Notes under the pieces: model-generated
Databases searched by the model: none
Seen by the model: only the letters and a program-made list of their open reading frames with translations
Told to the model about the DNA's origin: nothing
Source of the DNA: Rhodothermus bifroesti
Lineage (GTDB): Bacteria > Bacteroidota > Rhodothermia > Rhodothermales > Rhodothermaceae
Assembly: GCF_017908595.1 (NCBI RefSeq)
Contig: NZ_JAGKTL010000001.1
Span: forward strand, 789,001-853,000
Direction of reading: 5' to 3'
DNA length: 64,000 nucleotides
Translations under genes and position numbers: made by a program
Shown: piece after piece, positions 9,306 to 18,177 of the stretch
Position numbering within the stretch: the stretch's first letter is position 1
Layout of the letters: each line of letters opens with the position of its first letter

Positions 9306-10563
9306 CGCGCAATGCGGCAGCTGCATGTTCGACCTGGGACAGCACGCGAAGTAAATTGCCACCGAGAAGTTTTTGAATGTCAGTTGCGCTATAGCCTCGC
9401 TGGTAAAGGCCATAGGTGATCCAAGGCAGGCGCGTTACGTCTTCGAGCCCCGAGGGCAATGCAAAGAGCCCGTCAAAATCTGAGCCTAATCCCACGTGGT
9501 CAATGCCCGCGACCTGCACGGCATGGTCGATGTGGTTGAGCACGTCTTCCAAGGTGGCACCAGGCAGACGCCGCTCCCGGGCAATGGCATAAACGGCATC
9601 CCAGAGCTGGCGCAGGTTGCCGCCTGTGCGCTGTTCGGCTTCGGTATAAACCTCGGCTGTAAAGTTGGGATTGACCAGCGCATCAAAAAAGTTGATCAGT
9701 ACAACACCTCCATTTTGGGCCAAGGCACGAAGCATTTCGTCGCTTGCGTTGCGCACGGTAGGTACCAGTGCGCGCATGGATGAGTGTGAAAGGATAACCG
9801 GGGCTTGGGTAACGGCCAGCACGTCAAAAAACGTAGCATCGGAAGCATGAGACAGGTCGATCAGCATGCCTAGCCGGTTCATTTCGCGGATGAGCGCGCG
9901 ACCTTTTTCGTTTAAACCGTTCCAGCGCGGCCGATCCTGAGAAGCATCGGCCCAGCTATGGGAACTCACGTGCGTCAGCGTAACGTAGCGGATGCCGGCT
10001 TCGTAGAGTGCCCGAAGCGTGTCAGGCGAGCCGGCAAGGGCATGACCCCCTTCAAGCCCAAGCAAGATCGCTTTGCGCCCGCTGCGCGTAATGCGTAGCA
10101 CATCGGCTGCTGAATAGGCCAGTGCAACGCTGTCGGCATGGGCAGCTACCTGACGTTGCACTTCCGCTATCATGCGGCGGGCGTAGCGGACGGCTGCTGC
10201 GCTTTCTCCATAGGCAGCAGGTACGTAAATCGCGAAAAACGCGGCATCTAAGCCCCCTTCAAACATGCGCGGCAGGTCTACATGTCCATTGGCGCGCGCG
10301 TGACGCCGGCCAAAGTCGAAGCTTTGGAGCATACGGGAAGGCGTGTCGAGGTGGCCGTCGAAGACCAGCGTCCGATAGTGCAGCGCAAGCACTGTTGCCC
10401 AGCTTGTGTCTTGCTGCAAGAGCGCATAACGTCGCGCAGCCGGTAGCGCAATCTGGCCACCATCTTCGGCGTGCAACTTATCGGCCTTGGGGCTAAAGGT
10501 GGGCGTCTGTGCTCTGCAGGCCCAAACCAGCAGGAGCACAATAGAGCAGAGCAGCCGCTGCAT
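9277..10563 (-). CDS. Membrane dipeptidase (peptidase family M19)
   Basis: A 428-residue zinc dipeptidase of the renal-dipeptidase family. Metal ligands and signatures are present: FDGHLDTP (His71, Asp73), LLGLEGGHAL (bridging Glu), LTHVSSHSWAD and IDLSHAS (His ligands), and ILSHSSMRAL. The C-terminus carries the family motif (KLLGGNLLRVL). The N-terminus is hydrophobic and contains VWAC, a weak lipobox, so the enzyme may be a lipoprotein or simply periplasmic. It would hydrolyse dipeptides, including ones with D-residues in some members. The gene converges on the EEP-enzyme gene and shares 29 bases with its 3' end. The upstream region carries a ggggag stretch suitable as a ribosome-binding site. 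Confidence 0.92.
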   Translation of the reverse strand: MQRLLCSIVLLLVWACRAQTPTFSPKADKLHAEDGGQIALPAARRYALLQQDTSWATVLALHYRTLVFDGHLDTPSRMLQSFDFGRRHARANGHVDLPRMFEGGLDAAFFAIYVPAAYGESAAAVRYARRMIAEVQRQVAAHADSVALAYSAADVLRITRSGRKAILLGLEGGHALAGSPDTLRALYEAGIRYVTLTHVSSHSWADASQDRPRWNGLNEKGRALIREMNRLGMLIDLSHASDATFFDVLAVTQAPVILSHSSMRALVPTVRNASDEMLRALAQNGGVVLINFFDALVNPNFTAEVYTEAEQRTGGNLRQLWDAVYAIARERRLPGATLEDVLNHIDHAVQVAGIDHVGLGSDFDGLFALPSGLEDVTRLPWITYGLYQRGYSATDIQKLLGGNLLRVLSQVEHAAAALRAREGVPAAE

Positions 10564-10910
10564 AGGACGCTCCCCAAAAATTACAATTTGGGCTAATGCG
10601 CCTGTTCCGGACAGGCAACGGCCCAGTACGGCGCCAAACGTGGTCTTATAACATAACGCCGTACGGTGCTGAGCCTAGGTGCGTTTTGGTTAGGCCCAGA
10701 ATGCTGTCTGCATTTTTAGGCCCATGTCGATCCTGCCGTAGAAGGCTCAGGCCATTTTAGCAGGCATGTCGAAATTACGCTGGACAAACATGTCCTGGGT
10801 AGCGATGAGCACCCCGTTGGTCCAGAAAGACCAAAAATCAGCGCTGCACGCCGCTATATGGGGTGACTTAGGCTAGCGTATTCGCGCCAATCCATTACTT
10901 CCGCCTTTGT
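10564..10910. other. 347-bp gap with an inverted repeat and a possible coding remnant
   Basis: Between the dipeptidase start and the korB stop. Two things are visible. First, an 8-bp perfect inverted repeat, gtacggcg at 10626-10633 and cgccgtac at 10657-10664, with a 23-base loop. Second, on the minus strand, an open stretch from 10872 to the stop at 10747 reads like protein (for example FWSFWTNGVLIATQDMF and then VQRNFDMPAK). It has no good start codon and is preceded by a stop. It may be the tail of a decayed gene. The dipeptidase promoter probably lies in the AT-rich part at 10575-10600. No RNA gene was recognised. Confidence 0.4.
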
Positions 10911-12077
10911 TCATGCCTGCTGCTGGGCCATTGGGGGCTCAGCTTCAATGATCCAGGTGTCGCCACTGCGCAGTAGGGCCTCCAGATCGCCTTTGCCTTT
11001 CCGGGCTGTGACTTCCGCAATCTGCTGATGCAGCAAGTCTTCGTAGGTAGGGCGCGTTTCGCGATAAAAGACCCCAAAGGGCTGCGGCAAATCGGGCCGG
11101 AAGAACATCCGAGCTATCAGGTGCGCCAGTTCCCGGTTGGTTTCGTCATACACCAGGCAGTCATGGACAGACCAAGAGCTGTTGGTCAGATCGATAGCTT
11201 CCAGGCGAAAGCCGTCGAGCCGGATACCTTTGCGTCCTTCGTCGTACAGGAGCGGCTTGCCGTGCTCGAGAAACAGGGTCCGGAGCGGCTTGGTGTCGCG
11301 CTCGGTAAACTGGAAAAAGGCCCCGTCGTTGAAAATATTGCAGTTTTGGTAAATTTCCACAAAGGCAGCGCCTTTATGCTCATGCGCTCGGCGAAGGATA
11401 TCTTGTAAATGTTTAGGATCGCGATCCATGGAGCGGGCGACGAACGAAGCGTCGGCGCCCAGGGCCAGTGCTACGGGATTAAAGGGATGGTCAATGGTGC
11501 CATAGGGTGAGCTTTTGGTGATCTTCCCTTCCTCAGAGGTAGGGCTATACTGGCCCTTGGTGAGGCCGTAAATCTGATTGTTGAAAAGCAAGATCTGGAC
11601 GTTCAGGTTGCGGCGCAAAATGTGTATCAGGTGGTTTCCGCCAATCGAGAGGGCATCCCCATCGCCCGTGATGATCCACACGTCGAGTTCAGGGCGACTG
11701 GCTTTTAAGCCGGTGGCGATAGCTGGAGCGCGACCATGGATGGTATGCATGCCGTAGGTGTTCATGTAGTAGGGGAAACGGCTGGAGCATCCGATGCCGC
11801 TGATGAACACCAGGTTTTCGCGAGGGATGCCTAGCTCTGGCAATAGGCGCTGCACGGCTGCCAGGATAGCATAGTCGCCGCAGCCTGGGCACCAGCGCAC
11901 GTCCTGGTCTGAGGCAAAGTCTTTGCGCGACAGGCGGGCTTTGCCGTCGCCGTCGGGCTGGGCTGCTGGAGGTGCCGTTGGCTTAGCAGGGCGTGCCACA
12001 GGCGGCGTAGCCGTTGGAGGCAAGGCCGGGCGTACGGCCCGGGGGGTAGATTCGTCAAGGCGTTTGGGGTCCGACAT
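10911..12077 (-). CDS. korB: 2-oxoacid:ferredoxin oxidoreductase, beta subunit
   Basis: The thiamine-pyrophosphate-binding subunit that oxidatively decarboxylates a 2-oxoacid, probably 2-oxoglutarate, to the acyl-CoA and passes electrons to ferredoxin. Visible signatures are the cluster-binding cysteines in VRWCPGCGDYAIL and GIGCSSRFP plus a further Cys in YQNCNIF. The TPP/Mg2+ motif GDGDALSIGGNHLIHIL is followed by NNQIYGLTKGQYSPTS. Before the catalytic domain lies an unusual 45-residue extension rich in Pro, Ala and Thr, with no sign of a signal peptide. It lies 23 bases after korA on the same strand, so the two are co-transcribed. The choice between 2-oxoglutarate and pyruvate or branched-chain acids is by overall resemblance only. 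Confidence 0.9.
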   Translation of the reverse strand: MSDPKRLDESTPRAVRPALPPTATPPVARPAKPTAPPAAQPDGDGKARLSRKDFASDQDVRWCPGCGDYAILAAVQRLLPELGIPRENLVFISGIGCSSRFPYYMNTYGMHTIHGRAPAIATGLKASRPELDVWIITGDGDALSIGGNHLIHILRRNLNVQILLFNNQIYGLTKGQYSPTSEEGKITKSSPYGTIDHPFNPVALALGADASFVARSMDRDPKHLQDILRRAHEHKGAAFVEIYQNCNIFNDGAFFQFTERDTKPLRTLFLEHGKPLLYDEGRKGIRLDGFRLEAIDLTNSSWSVHDCLVYDETNRELAHLIARMFFRPDLPQPFGVFYRETRPTYEDLLHQQIAEVTARKGKGDLEALLRSGDTWIIEAEPPMAQQQA

Positions 12078-12100
12078 CGCAACAACAACCGGTTGGCTTT

Positions 12101-13963
12101 TTAGACCTGAAGCAACGATACGACAAACGCTTCAATTTCACGGGCCTGGAAGGGCAAGCCCTGGATTTTATTTAGCGGCACAAAAGGCCGCAGGTACGCA
12201 TCGCGCAGCACGCGCACCAGCTGTCCGTTATTCAGCTCAGGCACGATAAGATGCTGGTAGCGATCAAACAGCAAGGGCAAATCGGGTGGCAATGGATTCA
12301 AGTAGCGCAGGTGCACGCTACCAACGCGTAGCCCGCGGGCTTGGAGGCGCTCAACGGCAGCTTCGATAGCACCGCGCGTTGAGCCCCAGCCGATAAGCAG
12401 CACATCGCCTTCTGGGTCGCCAAACACTTGGCTGGGCGGAATCTCGCGGGCAATGCGGGCGACTTTCTCTGCCCGTAGTTTGACCATGCGCTGGTGGTTA
12501 GCCGGATCGTAGGATACGTTACCGGTTTCGTCTTCCTTTTCCAGGCCTCCGATCCGGTGTTCCAAGCCAGGTGTTCCTGGGCGTGCCCAAGGCCGGGCCA
12601 AAGTTTCGGGGTCGCGCCGATAGGGCAAAAATGCGGCTTCGCCGTTTTTGTGGAAATTGGGCTCCGTGGCAAAGCGTACCTCAAAGGAGGGTAGGTCCTC
12701 TAGGTCGGGCACGCGCCAGGGTTCAGCCCCATTGCCTAGGTAACCATCTGCCAGCAGAATCACTGGCGTCATGTAGCGTACGGCAATGCGGCAGGCTTCG
12801 TAGGCAGCCTCAAAGCAGTCGCCAGGAGAGCTGGCCGCCAGCACGGGTACGGGCGCCTCGCCATGGCGACCGTAGAGGGCAAAAAGCAAGTCGCTCTGTT
12901 CGGTTTTGGTAGGTAAGCCCGTAGAGGGACCGCCGCGTTGCAGGTCGATGATCACCAGCGGCAGTTCGGTCATAACGGCCAATCCAATCGTTTCTGCTTT
13001 GAGCGTCATGCCCGGACCGCTGGTAGCCGTTACGCCCAAGGCGCCCCCAAAGCTGGCTCCAAGCGCAGCACCGATAGCCGCAATTTCGTCTTCGGCTTGA
13101 AAAGTCATCACACCGAAGTTTTTATGGCGGCTCAGCTCGTGGAGCAGTTCCGAAGCCGGGGTAATCGGATAGGATCCGTAAAACAGCGGCAAGCCGCTTT
13201 TGACGCTGGCAGCGATCAGTCCCAGGGCCAGTGCCTCGATGCCTTGAATAGCCCGGTAAAGGCCGGGTTTGAGTTGAGCAGGTCGTACCTCGTAGCGAAC
13301 GGCAAAAAGTTCGGTCGTCTCGCCGTAGTGATACCCCTTATGCAAGGCTTGTAGGTTGGCGTCTCGAATGGCCGGTTTATGCGCGAACTTTTGCCGCAGC
13401 CAGGTTTCAACGGGTTCTAGGGGACGCGAGTAGAGCCACAGCACTAGCCCTAGGGCAAACATGTTCTTGCAGCGGTCGATCTCCTTCTTATCGAGACCAC
13501 TGTCGGCTAGTGCTTCGTGCGTCAGACGCGTAAGTTCAACCGGAATAACTTGGTAGCCCGCTAGCGAGCCGTCTTCAAGCGGATTGGTGGCGTAGCGGGC
13601 GAGCTCTAGGCCGCGACGATCGAAGGCGTTGATGTTGAGCAGCAACGTGCCGCCTCGGCGCACGCGGGGCAAGTGCACTTTGAGCGCTGCTGGGTTCATC
13701 GCCACCAGCATATCGACCGCATCGCCAGGCGTGCGCACGGGAACTGAGCCAAAATGCAGTTGGTAGCCGCTGACGCCATAGGTGGTACCAGCCGGGGCCC
13801 GAATTTCGGCAGGATAGTCAGGAAGTGTAGCCAAATCGTTCCGGGCTAAGGCCGTTGCTCGTGCAAACTGCAGGCCCGTAAGCTGCATGCCATCACCCGA
13901 GTCTCCCGCAAAAAGCACCGTCGCCTCAGGGAGAACCTCTACGGGTTTTTCTAGAAAGTCCAT
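12101..13963 (-). CDS. korA: 2-oxoacid:ferredoxin oxidoreductase, alpha subunit (gamma-alpha fusion)
   Basis: A fused gamma-alpha subunit of about 620 residues, the usual architecture for KorA. The gamma domain occupies about 1-190 (LFAGDSGDGMQLTGLQFA, YPAEIRAPAGTTYGVSGYQ). The alpha/pyrimidine domain follows (FYGSYPITPASELLHEL, FQAEDEIAAIGAALGASFGG, TSGPGMTLKAETIGLAV, QRGGPSTGLPTKTEQSDLL). The C-terminal transketolase-like domain has LIGWGSTRGAIEAAVERL. The ATG at 13963 is preferred over one eight codons upstream because the family begins just before the DSGDG motif. With korB it forms an electron-donating step of central metabolism. Together with apaG it defines a divergent promoter region (13964-14093). 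Confidence 0.92.
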   Translation of the reverse strand: MDFLEKPVEVLPEATVLFAGDSGDGMQLTGLQFARATALARNDLATLPDYPAEIRAPAGTTYGVSGYQLHFGSVPVRTPGDAVDMLVAMNPAALKVHLPRVRRGGTLLLNINAFDRRGLELARYATNPLEDGSLAGYQVIPVELTRLTHEALADSGLDKKEIDRCKNMFALGLVLWLYSRPLEPVETWLRQKFAHKPAIRDANLQALHKGYHYGETTELFAVRYEVRPAQLKPGLYRAIQGIEALALGLIAASVKSGLPLFYGSYPITPASELLHELSRHKNFGVMTFQAEDEIAAIGAALGASFGGALGVTATSGPGMTLKAETIGLAVMTELPLVIIDLQRGGPSTGLPTKTEQSDLLFALYGRHGEAPVPVLAASSPGDCFEAAYEACRIAVRYMTPVILLADGYLGNGAEPWRVPDLEDLPSFEVRFATEPNFHKNGEAAFLPYRRDPETLARPWARPGTPGLEHRIGGLEKEDETGNVSYDPANHQRMVKLRAEKVARIAREIPPSQVFGDPEGDVLLIGWGSTRGAIEAAVERLQARGLRVGSVHLRYLNPLPPDLPLLFDRYQHLIVPELNNGQLVRVLRDAYLRPFVPLNKIQGLPFQAREIEAFVVSLLQV

Positions 13964-14093
13964 AATGCAAGAATCTTCTAACAACAAAAGCGCTTTAACT
14001 GCTTAGAGTGCAACGCAAAAAAATAAGGCGAGTTCAACGCTGGTGGCGCATGCAGCGCTTTCCTATTTTTGAAACTTCCAATAAGCGAATTTC

Positions 14094-14477
14094 ATGGTTC
14101 CTTATGCAGCCACAACACGCGGCGTGACGGTCACCGTACGTCCGATATATCTCGATGATCCATCGGATTTTTTTGAGCGCCGGTTTGTCTTTGCGTATTT
14201 CATTAGCATCGAAAATCATACCGAAGAGCCGTTGCAACTGCTTCGTCGCTACTGGCGCATTGAAGAGGCTGATGGCTCCGTGCGCGAAGTGGAAGGTCTT
14301 GGTGTGGTGGGGCAACAACCCCTGATCGAGCCAGGTCATGCCCATCTTTATAGCAGCTACTGCATTTTGGCTTCTTTGAGTGGGACGATGGAAGGGTACT
14401 ACCTTATGCAGCGTCCTGATGGGCGACGCTTTCGGGTGAAAATCCCTCGCTTCGATCTTCGGGTGGCCGCTAATTAA
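14094..14477 (+). CDS. apaG: ApaG-family protein (DUF525)
   Basis: A 127-residue protein that is entirely an ApaG domain, an immunoglobulin/fibronectin-like beta fold. Typical segments are ATTRGVTVTVRPIYL, FVFAYFISIENHTEEPLQLLRRYWRI, a VVGQQPLIEPG loop, and YSSYCILASLSGTMEGYY. The last of these corresponds to the family's Y-x-S-G-x-M-x-G core. The length equals that of E. coli ApaG (125). The biochemical role is not settled; the gene is linked with diadenosine-tetraphosphate and stress phenotypes in enterobacteria. It is divergent from korA and its 3' end faces the small minus-strand gene with only four bases between. Confidence 0.93.
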   Translation: MVPYAATTRGVTVTVRPIYLDDPSDFFERRFVFAYFISIENHTEEPLQLLRRYWRIEEADGSVREVEGLGVVGQQPLIEPGHAHLYSSYCILASLSGTMEGYYLMQRPDGRRFRVKIPRFDLRVAAN

Positions 14478-14481
14478 GGGC

Positions 14482-14742
14482 TTAAAACATCTCCACCTCA
14501 ATCGTAAGCTCAGGTGTCAGCAGTTCGATCGTGCGGTTTTCGTTCGTCAGGCGGTAGTCGAGAATCTCGGCAGGCAAAAGCTCTCGGGGTGTATGCATTC
14601 GGAAGAGTGTGTCGGCCACCACGAACCAATCTTCTTGCGTTAGATGCACCTGGGCTCGGCCGTTTTCGGCCACCAGGGGAGCATAGGCCAGCACGCGCTG
14701 AAGGTGGTTGATGCCTTGCTTTTGATGCAGCGTCGGATCCAT
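14482..14742 (-). CDS. Small conserved-looking protein of unknown function (86 aa)
   Basis: Starting at the ATG at 14742 gives an 86-residue acidic protein (MDPTLHQKQGINHLQRVLAY ... ending LTPELTIEVEMF). It has no signal peptide, membrane segment, metal motif or recognised domain. Longer upstream frames run into thyA and have poor composition. The body reads as a genuine soluble alpha/beta protein (VHLTQEDWFVVADTLFRMH, LPAEILDYRLTNENRTIELL). It is divergent from thyA across 79 bases and convergent with apaG. I do not recognise the family. Confidence 0.6.
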   Translation of the reverse strand: MDPTLHQKQGINHLQRVLAYAPLVAENGRAQVHLTQEDWFVVADTLFRMHTPRELLPAEILDYRLTNENRTIELLTPELTIEVEMF

Positions 14743-14821
14743 AGGCTTTTCGGCTGCCAAAGTTGTTTTGTAGATTCCAGTTGTCTTCCAAACCGAAGAC
14801 ACAACCCCTGCGTTCCGGAAC

Positions 14822-15655
14822 ATGCAGCAATACCACGATTTCCTCCGCCACATTCTCGAATGCGGGACGCGCCGCGTAGACCGCACAGGCGTTGGCACCC
14901 TCAGTGTATTTGGCTACCAGATGCGGTTTGACTTGCAAGCAGGATTCCCGCTTTTAACCACCAAGAAGATCCACGTCAAAAGCGTTGTGGCCGAACTGCT
15001 CTGGTTTTTGCGGGGAGATACGAACCTAAAGTATTTGCACGATCGCGGAGTGACCATCTGGGACGAGTGGGCCACCGAAACAGGAGAGCTAGGGCCTATC
15101 TACGGCAAGCAGTGGCGGCGATGGCTTGCACCAGACGGGCGCGAAATTGATCAAATCGCAGCGGTGGTGCGCTCGATCCGAGAGCGACCTTGGTCGCGGC
15201 GGCATGTGGTGAGTGCTTGGAATGTCGCAGACCTGCCCGATGAGCAATGCTCTCCACAGGAAAACGTCCGCCAAGGACGCATGGCGCTGGCACCCTGCCA
15301 TGTGCTGTTTCAGTTTTATGTGGCTGACGGTCGCCTTTCTTGCCAGCTTTACCAACGTTCAGCTGATGCCTTTTTAGGCGTGCCTTTCAACATTGCTTCC
15401 TACAGCCTCCTTACCCATATGGTAGCGCAGCAGACAGACCTCGACGTAGGTACGTTTATCTGGACCGGCGGTGACTGCCATATTTATCTCAACCATCTTG
15501 AACAGGTAAAAGAGCTGCTTTCCCGAGAGCCTTACCCACCACCTCGGCTGGTGATTAAGCGCAAACCGCCCTCGATTTTTGCCTATGAGCTAGAAGATTT
15601 TGAATTTGTCGACTACCAATATCACCCGCCCATCAAAGCGCCTATTGCGGTGTAA
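14822..15655 (+). CDS. thyA: Thymidylate synthase
   Basis: Converts dUMP to dTMP using methylenetetrahydrofolate, yielding dihydrofolate. All ThyA landmarks are present in 277 residues: [18 protein letters not shown], the folate/nucleotide loop [20 protein letters not shown], the phosphate-binding arginines RRHVVSAWN, the catalytic Cys in [30 protein letters not shown], and [10 protein letters not shown]. The final strand is IKAPIAV. The stop overlaps the folA start by one base (TAATG). This couples the enzyme that produces dihydrofolate to the one that recycles it. A palindrome gttccggaac lies immediately before the start codon (14811-14820). Confidence 0.97.
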   Translation: MQQYHDFLRHILECGTRRVDRTGVGTLSVFGYQMRFDLQAGFPLLTTKKIHVKSVVAELLWFLRGDTNLKYLHDRGVTIWDEWATETGELGPIYGKQWRRWLAPDGREIDQIAAVVRSIRERPWSRRHVVSAWNVADLPDEQCSPQENVRQGRMALAPCHVLFQFYVADGRLSCQLYQRSADAFLGVPFNIASYSLLTHMVAQQTDLDVGTFIWTGGDCHIYLNHLEQVKELLSREPYPPPRLVIKRKPPSIFAYELEDFEFVDYQYHPPIKAPIAV

Positions 15656-16173
15656 TGGCAGCTGCAGCGCGTCCCGAAATCGTTTTAATTGCCGCACTGG
15701 CCCAAAAAAACCGGGTCATTGGGCGTGAAGGCCGTCTGCCCTGGCATTTGCCCGAAGACCTGCGGCGGTTCAAACGGCTGACTATGGGGCACCCGCTGCT
15801 CATGGGACGCAAGACGTTTGTCTCGCTGCTGGAACAATTCGGCGGTCCCTTACCTGGACGACGTCACCTGGTACTTTCGCGCACGTGGGGCAATCTGGAA
15901 ATGGCGGGTGTAGAAGTGTATCCGGATGTCGAAGCAGCCTTGGCTGCGGTACAGGACGTGCCCGTGCTCTTCATTGCTGGGGGTGCCGATATTTATGCGC
16001 AGTTTTTGCCGCACGCTGACCGGCTAGAACTGACACTGGTAGAGGGCGACTACGAAGGCGATGCGTTTTTTCCCCCTTACGAACATCTCATCGGACCGGT
16101 TTTCGAAGCGGTGGCGGTCGAAACGCACCCCGGCTTTCGCTTCATCACCTATCGCCGCCGCGCTGGAGCTTAA
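15655..16173 (+). CDS. folA: Dihydrofolate reductase
   Basis: Reduces dihydrofolate to tetrahydrofolate with NADPH. The 172-residue chain has the expected order: LIAALAQKNRVIGREGRLPWHLPEDL (Met20-loop region with the WHLPEDL substrate-binding Asp/Glu site), FKRLTMGHPLLMGRKTF (NADPH phosphate-binding), LSRTWG, and VLFIAGGADIYAQFL (the GG dinucleotide-binding turn). The start codon shares its A with the thyA stop, so translation is coupled. Only 81 bases separate it from the ribonucleotide reductase gene on the same strand, consistent with a deoxynucleotide supply cluster. Confidence 0.96.
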   Translation: MAAAARPEIVLIAALAQKNRVIGREGRLPWHLPEDLRRFKRLTMGHPLLMGRKTFVSLLEQFGGPLPGRRHLVLSRTWGNLEMAGVEVYPDVEAALAAVQDVPVLFIAGGADIYAQFLPHADRLELTLVEGDYEGDAFFPPYEHLIGPVFEAVAVETHPGFRFITYRRRAGA

Positions 16174-16254
16174 AGCAACCCGCACAAGCCAAATCTATTG
16201 GGCCCTTAAAGCGTTGTATGTTTTAAACTTTATAACAATGAGGAGTAGGGAATC

Positions 16255-18117
16255 ATGAAAGTAACGCTTGGGCCAGAACTGGCGCCGCATTTTCACGAAC
16301 CGGTTTCTTGGCAAATTTGGGATGCCAAGTATCGCTATCGTGAAGGTACGCAACTGCGCGATCAGACCATTGAGGATACCTGGCGCCGGGTTGCCCAAGC
16401 AGTGGCAGCTGCCGAACCGGAAACAGAACGGGCGCGCTGGGCTGAACGCTTCTACCAAGTGCTCTACGGCTTTAAATTTTTGCCCGGCGGTCGCATTTTA
16501 GCTGGGGCCGGGACGCGCCACCGCGTGACGCTTTTCAACTGCTTTGTGATGGGCATCATCGAAGATTCGCTGGAAGGCATTCTCGACAGCCTCAAGGAAG
16601 GCGCTCTGACCATGCAGCAGGGGGGAGGGGTAGGGTACGATTTTTCTACGTTGCGACCTGCTGGCACGCGAGCACGCACTACAGGCACGATCGCTTCAGG
16701 GCCGGTCTCGTTTATGCACATCTGGGATGCTACTTGCGCTACACTGCTTTCGACGGGCGTCCGGCGCGGCGCGATGATGGCCACGCTACGCTGCGACCAC
16801 CCCGACATCGAAGCATTCATTACGGCCAAGCACCAAGCCGGCGTACTCACCCATTTCAACCTATCGGTACAGGTCTTCGATGCGTTTATGGAAGCCGTAC
16901 GCCGCGACCTCGATTGGCCGCTGGTTTTCCCAGCCGCTTCCTTAGAAAGCGAGCCCCTGGGCGATAGGCCCATCGTATATCGACGCTGGACAGGCACCGA
17001 TCGCCCGGTCCCCTGCCGCATACTCCGCGTGGTCAAGGCTCGAGCGCTTTGGGATGCGATCCTGCGCTCGACCTACGACTACGCTGAACCTGGCGTGCTC
17101 TTCATAGACACGATCAATCGCGTCAATAACCTCGCCTATCGGGAGTATATCACTGCTACAAACCCCTGCGGCGAGCAACCGCTGCCCCCTTACGGCGCCT
17201 GCAACCTGGGATCGCTCAACCTGACGCGCTTTGTGCGCCATCCTTTTACACCGGAAGCCGCGCTGGACTGGGAAGGACTCCGCGAAACCGTGGCAGTAGC
17301 CGTACGCTTACTCGACAATGTGATCGATGTATCGGGTTTTCCGTTGCCAGCCCAAGCCGAACAAGCCCGTGCTACACGGCGCATTGGGTTAGGCATTACT
17401 GGACTGGCTGATGCGCTCATTATGCTGGGGCTGCACTATGCCTCGGAAGAAGCGCGCCGGCTGGCTGCACAACTGATGCGAACCATCTGCTACACGGCTT
17501 ACCGGACTTCGATCGCTCTTGCCCGAGAAAAAGGCCCTTTCCCCTTTTTTGAACGTGAGCGCTACCTCGAAAGTCCCTTTATTCAGGCATTGCCTGAAGA
17601 TATTCGGCAAGGTATTGCTACCTACGGGATCCGGAATAGCCACCTGCTCTCCATTGCTCCTACAGGCACCACCAGTCTTCTGGCCAATAATATTTCCAGT
17701 GGCATTGAACCTGTCTTTGCCTACCGTTATACCCGACATGTGCTAAACGCTAACGGCGAGCGGCAAAGCTATACGCTTACGGACTACGCCCTGCGTTTGT
17801 GGCACCAGCTTCATGGGGAAACAGCCGCGCTGCCTGAAGCCTTTGTAGATGCGCAGCACCTAGACCCCTTTGAACATCTGAAAATGCAAGCAGCCCTGCA
17901 GCCGTATGTGGACGGGGCGATTTCCAAAACGATCAACGTGCCTCCCGACACGCCGTTTAGCACGTTTCGGCAGCTGTACGACTGGGCCTACGATCACGGC
18001 CTTAAGGGATGCACAACCTACCGGCCCAGTGCTGTGCGGGGTGCCGTACTAGAAGTGGTGAGCGGTAGCATGGGTGAAAGCACCCACTGCTGCAGCATCG
18101 AACGCGAAGCCGACTAA
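16255..18117 (+). CDS. nrdJ: Adenosylcobalamin-dependent (class II) ribonucleotide reductase
   Basis: Makes deoxyribonucleotides by a radical mechanism started by coenzyme B12, so it works with or without oxygen. In 620 residues: the N-terminal active-site Cys in TLFNCFVMG, the glycine-rich MQQGGGVGYDFSTLRP, the radical-bearing Cys and Glu in ATNPCGEQPLPPYGACNLGS, and the SIAPTGTTSLLANNISSGIEPVFA block. The C-terminal tail carries a vicinal Cys pair (HCCS) for re-reduction. It is shorter than many NrdJ proteins because it lacks a C-terminal zinc-ribbon. A good ribosome-binding site, aggag at 16241-16245, precedes the ATG. No class I small subunit and no cobalamin riboswitch are visible in the 81-base leader. 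Confidence 0.94.
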   Translation: MKVTLGPELAPHFHEPVSWQIWDAKYRYREGTQLRDQTIEDTWRRVAQAVAAAEPETERARWAERFYQVLYGFKFLPGGRILAGAGTRHRVTLFNCFVMGIIEDSLEGILDSLKEGALTMQQGGGVGYDFSTLRPAGTRARTTGTIASGPVSFMHIWDATCATLLSTGVRRGAMMATLRCDHPDIEAFITAKHQAGVLTHFNLSVQVFDAFMEAVRRDLDWPLVFPAASLESEPLGDRPIVYRRWTGTDRPVPCRILRVVKARALWDAILRSTYDYAEPGVLFIDTINRVNNLAYREYITATNPCGEQPLPPYGACNLGSLNLTRFVRHPFTPEAALDWEGLRETVAVAVRLLDNVIDVSGFPLPAQAEQARATRRIGLGITGLADALIMLGLHYASEEARRLAAQLMRTICYTAYRTSIALAREKGPFPFFERERYLESPFIQALPEDIRQGIATYGIRNSHLLSIAPTGTTSLLANNISSGIEPVFAYRYTRHVLNANGERQSYTLTDYALRLWHQLHGETAALPEAFVDAQHLDPFEHLKMQAALQPYVDGAISKTINVPPDTPFSTFRQLYDWAYDHGLKGCTTYRPSAVRGAVLEVVSGSMGESTHCCSIEREAD

Positions 18118-18124
18118 AACGAAA

Positions 18125-18155
18125 AGCCCCTACCTTAGGGACTAAGGCAGGGGCT
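18125..18155 (-). terminator. Terminator between nrdJ and clpB
   Basis: Arms 18125-18138 and 18142-18155 pair over 14 positions with one mismatch and a 3-base loop. Reading on the minus strand the stem is followed by TTTTCGTTTT, the expected U-rich tail, so it mainly terminates clpB. It lies between the two convergent stops and may also limit nrdJ read-through. Confidence 0.85.
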
Positions 18156-18177
18156 TCGGGCCGCCGGTAGCGGAGTC

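Noticed and set aside
14510-14938. A 142-codon minus-strand frame near thyA
   Set aside because: It overlaps the start of thyA and the 86-aa gene in another frame, and its composition is not protein-like.
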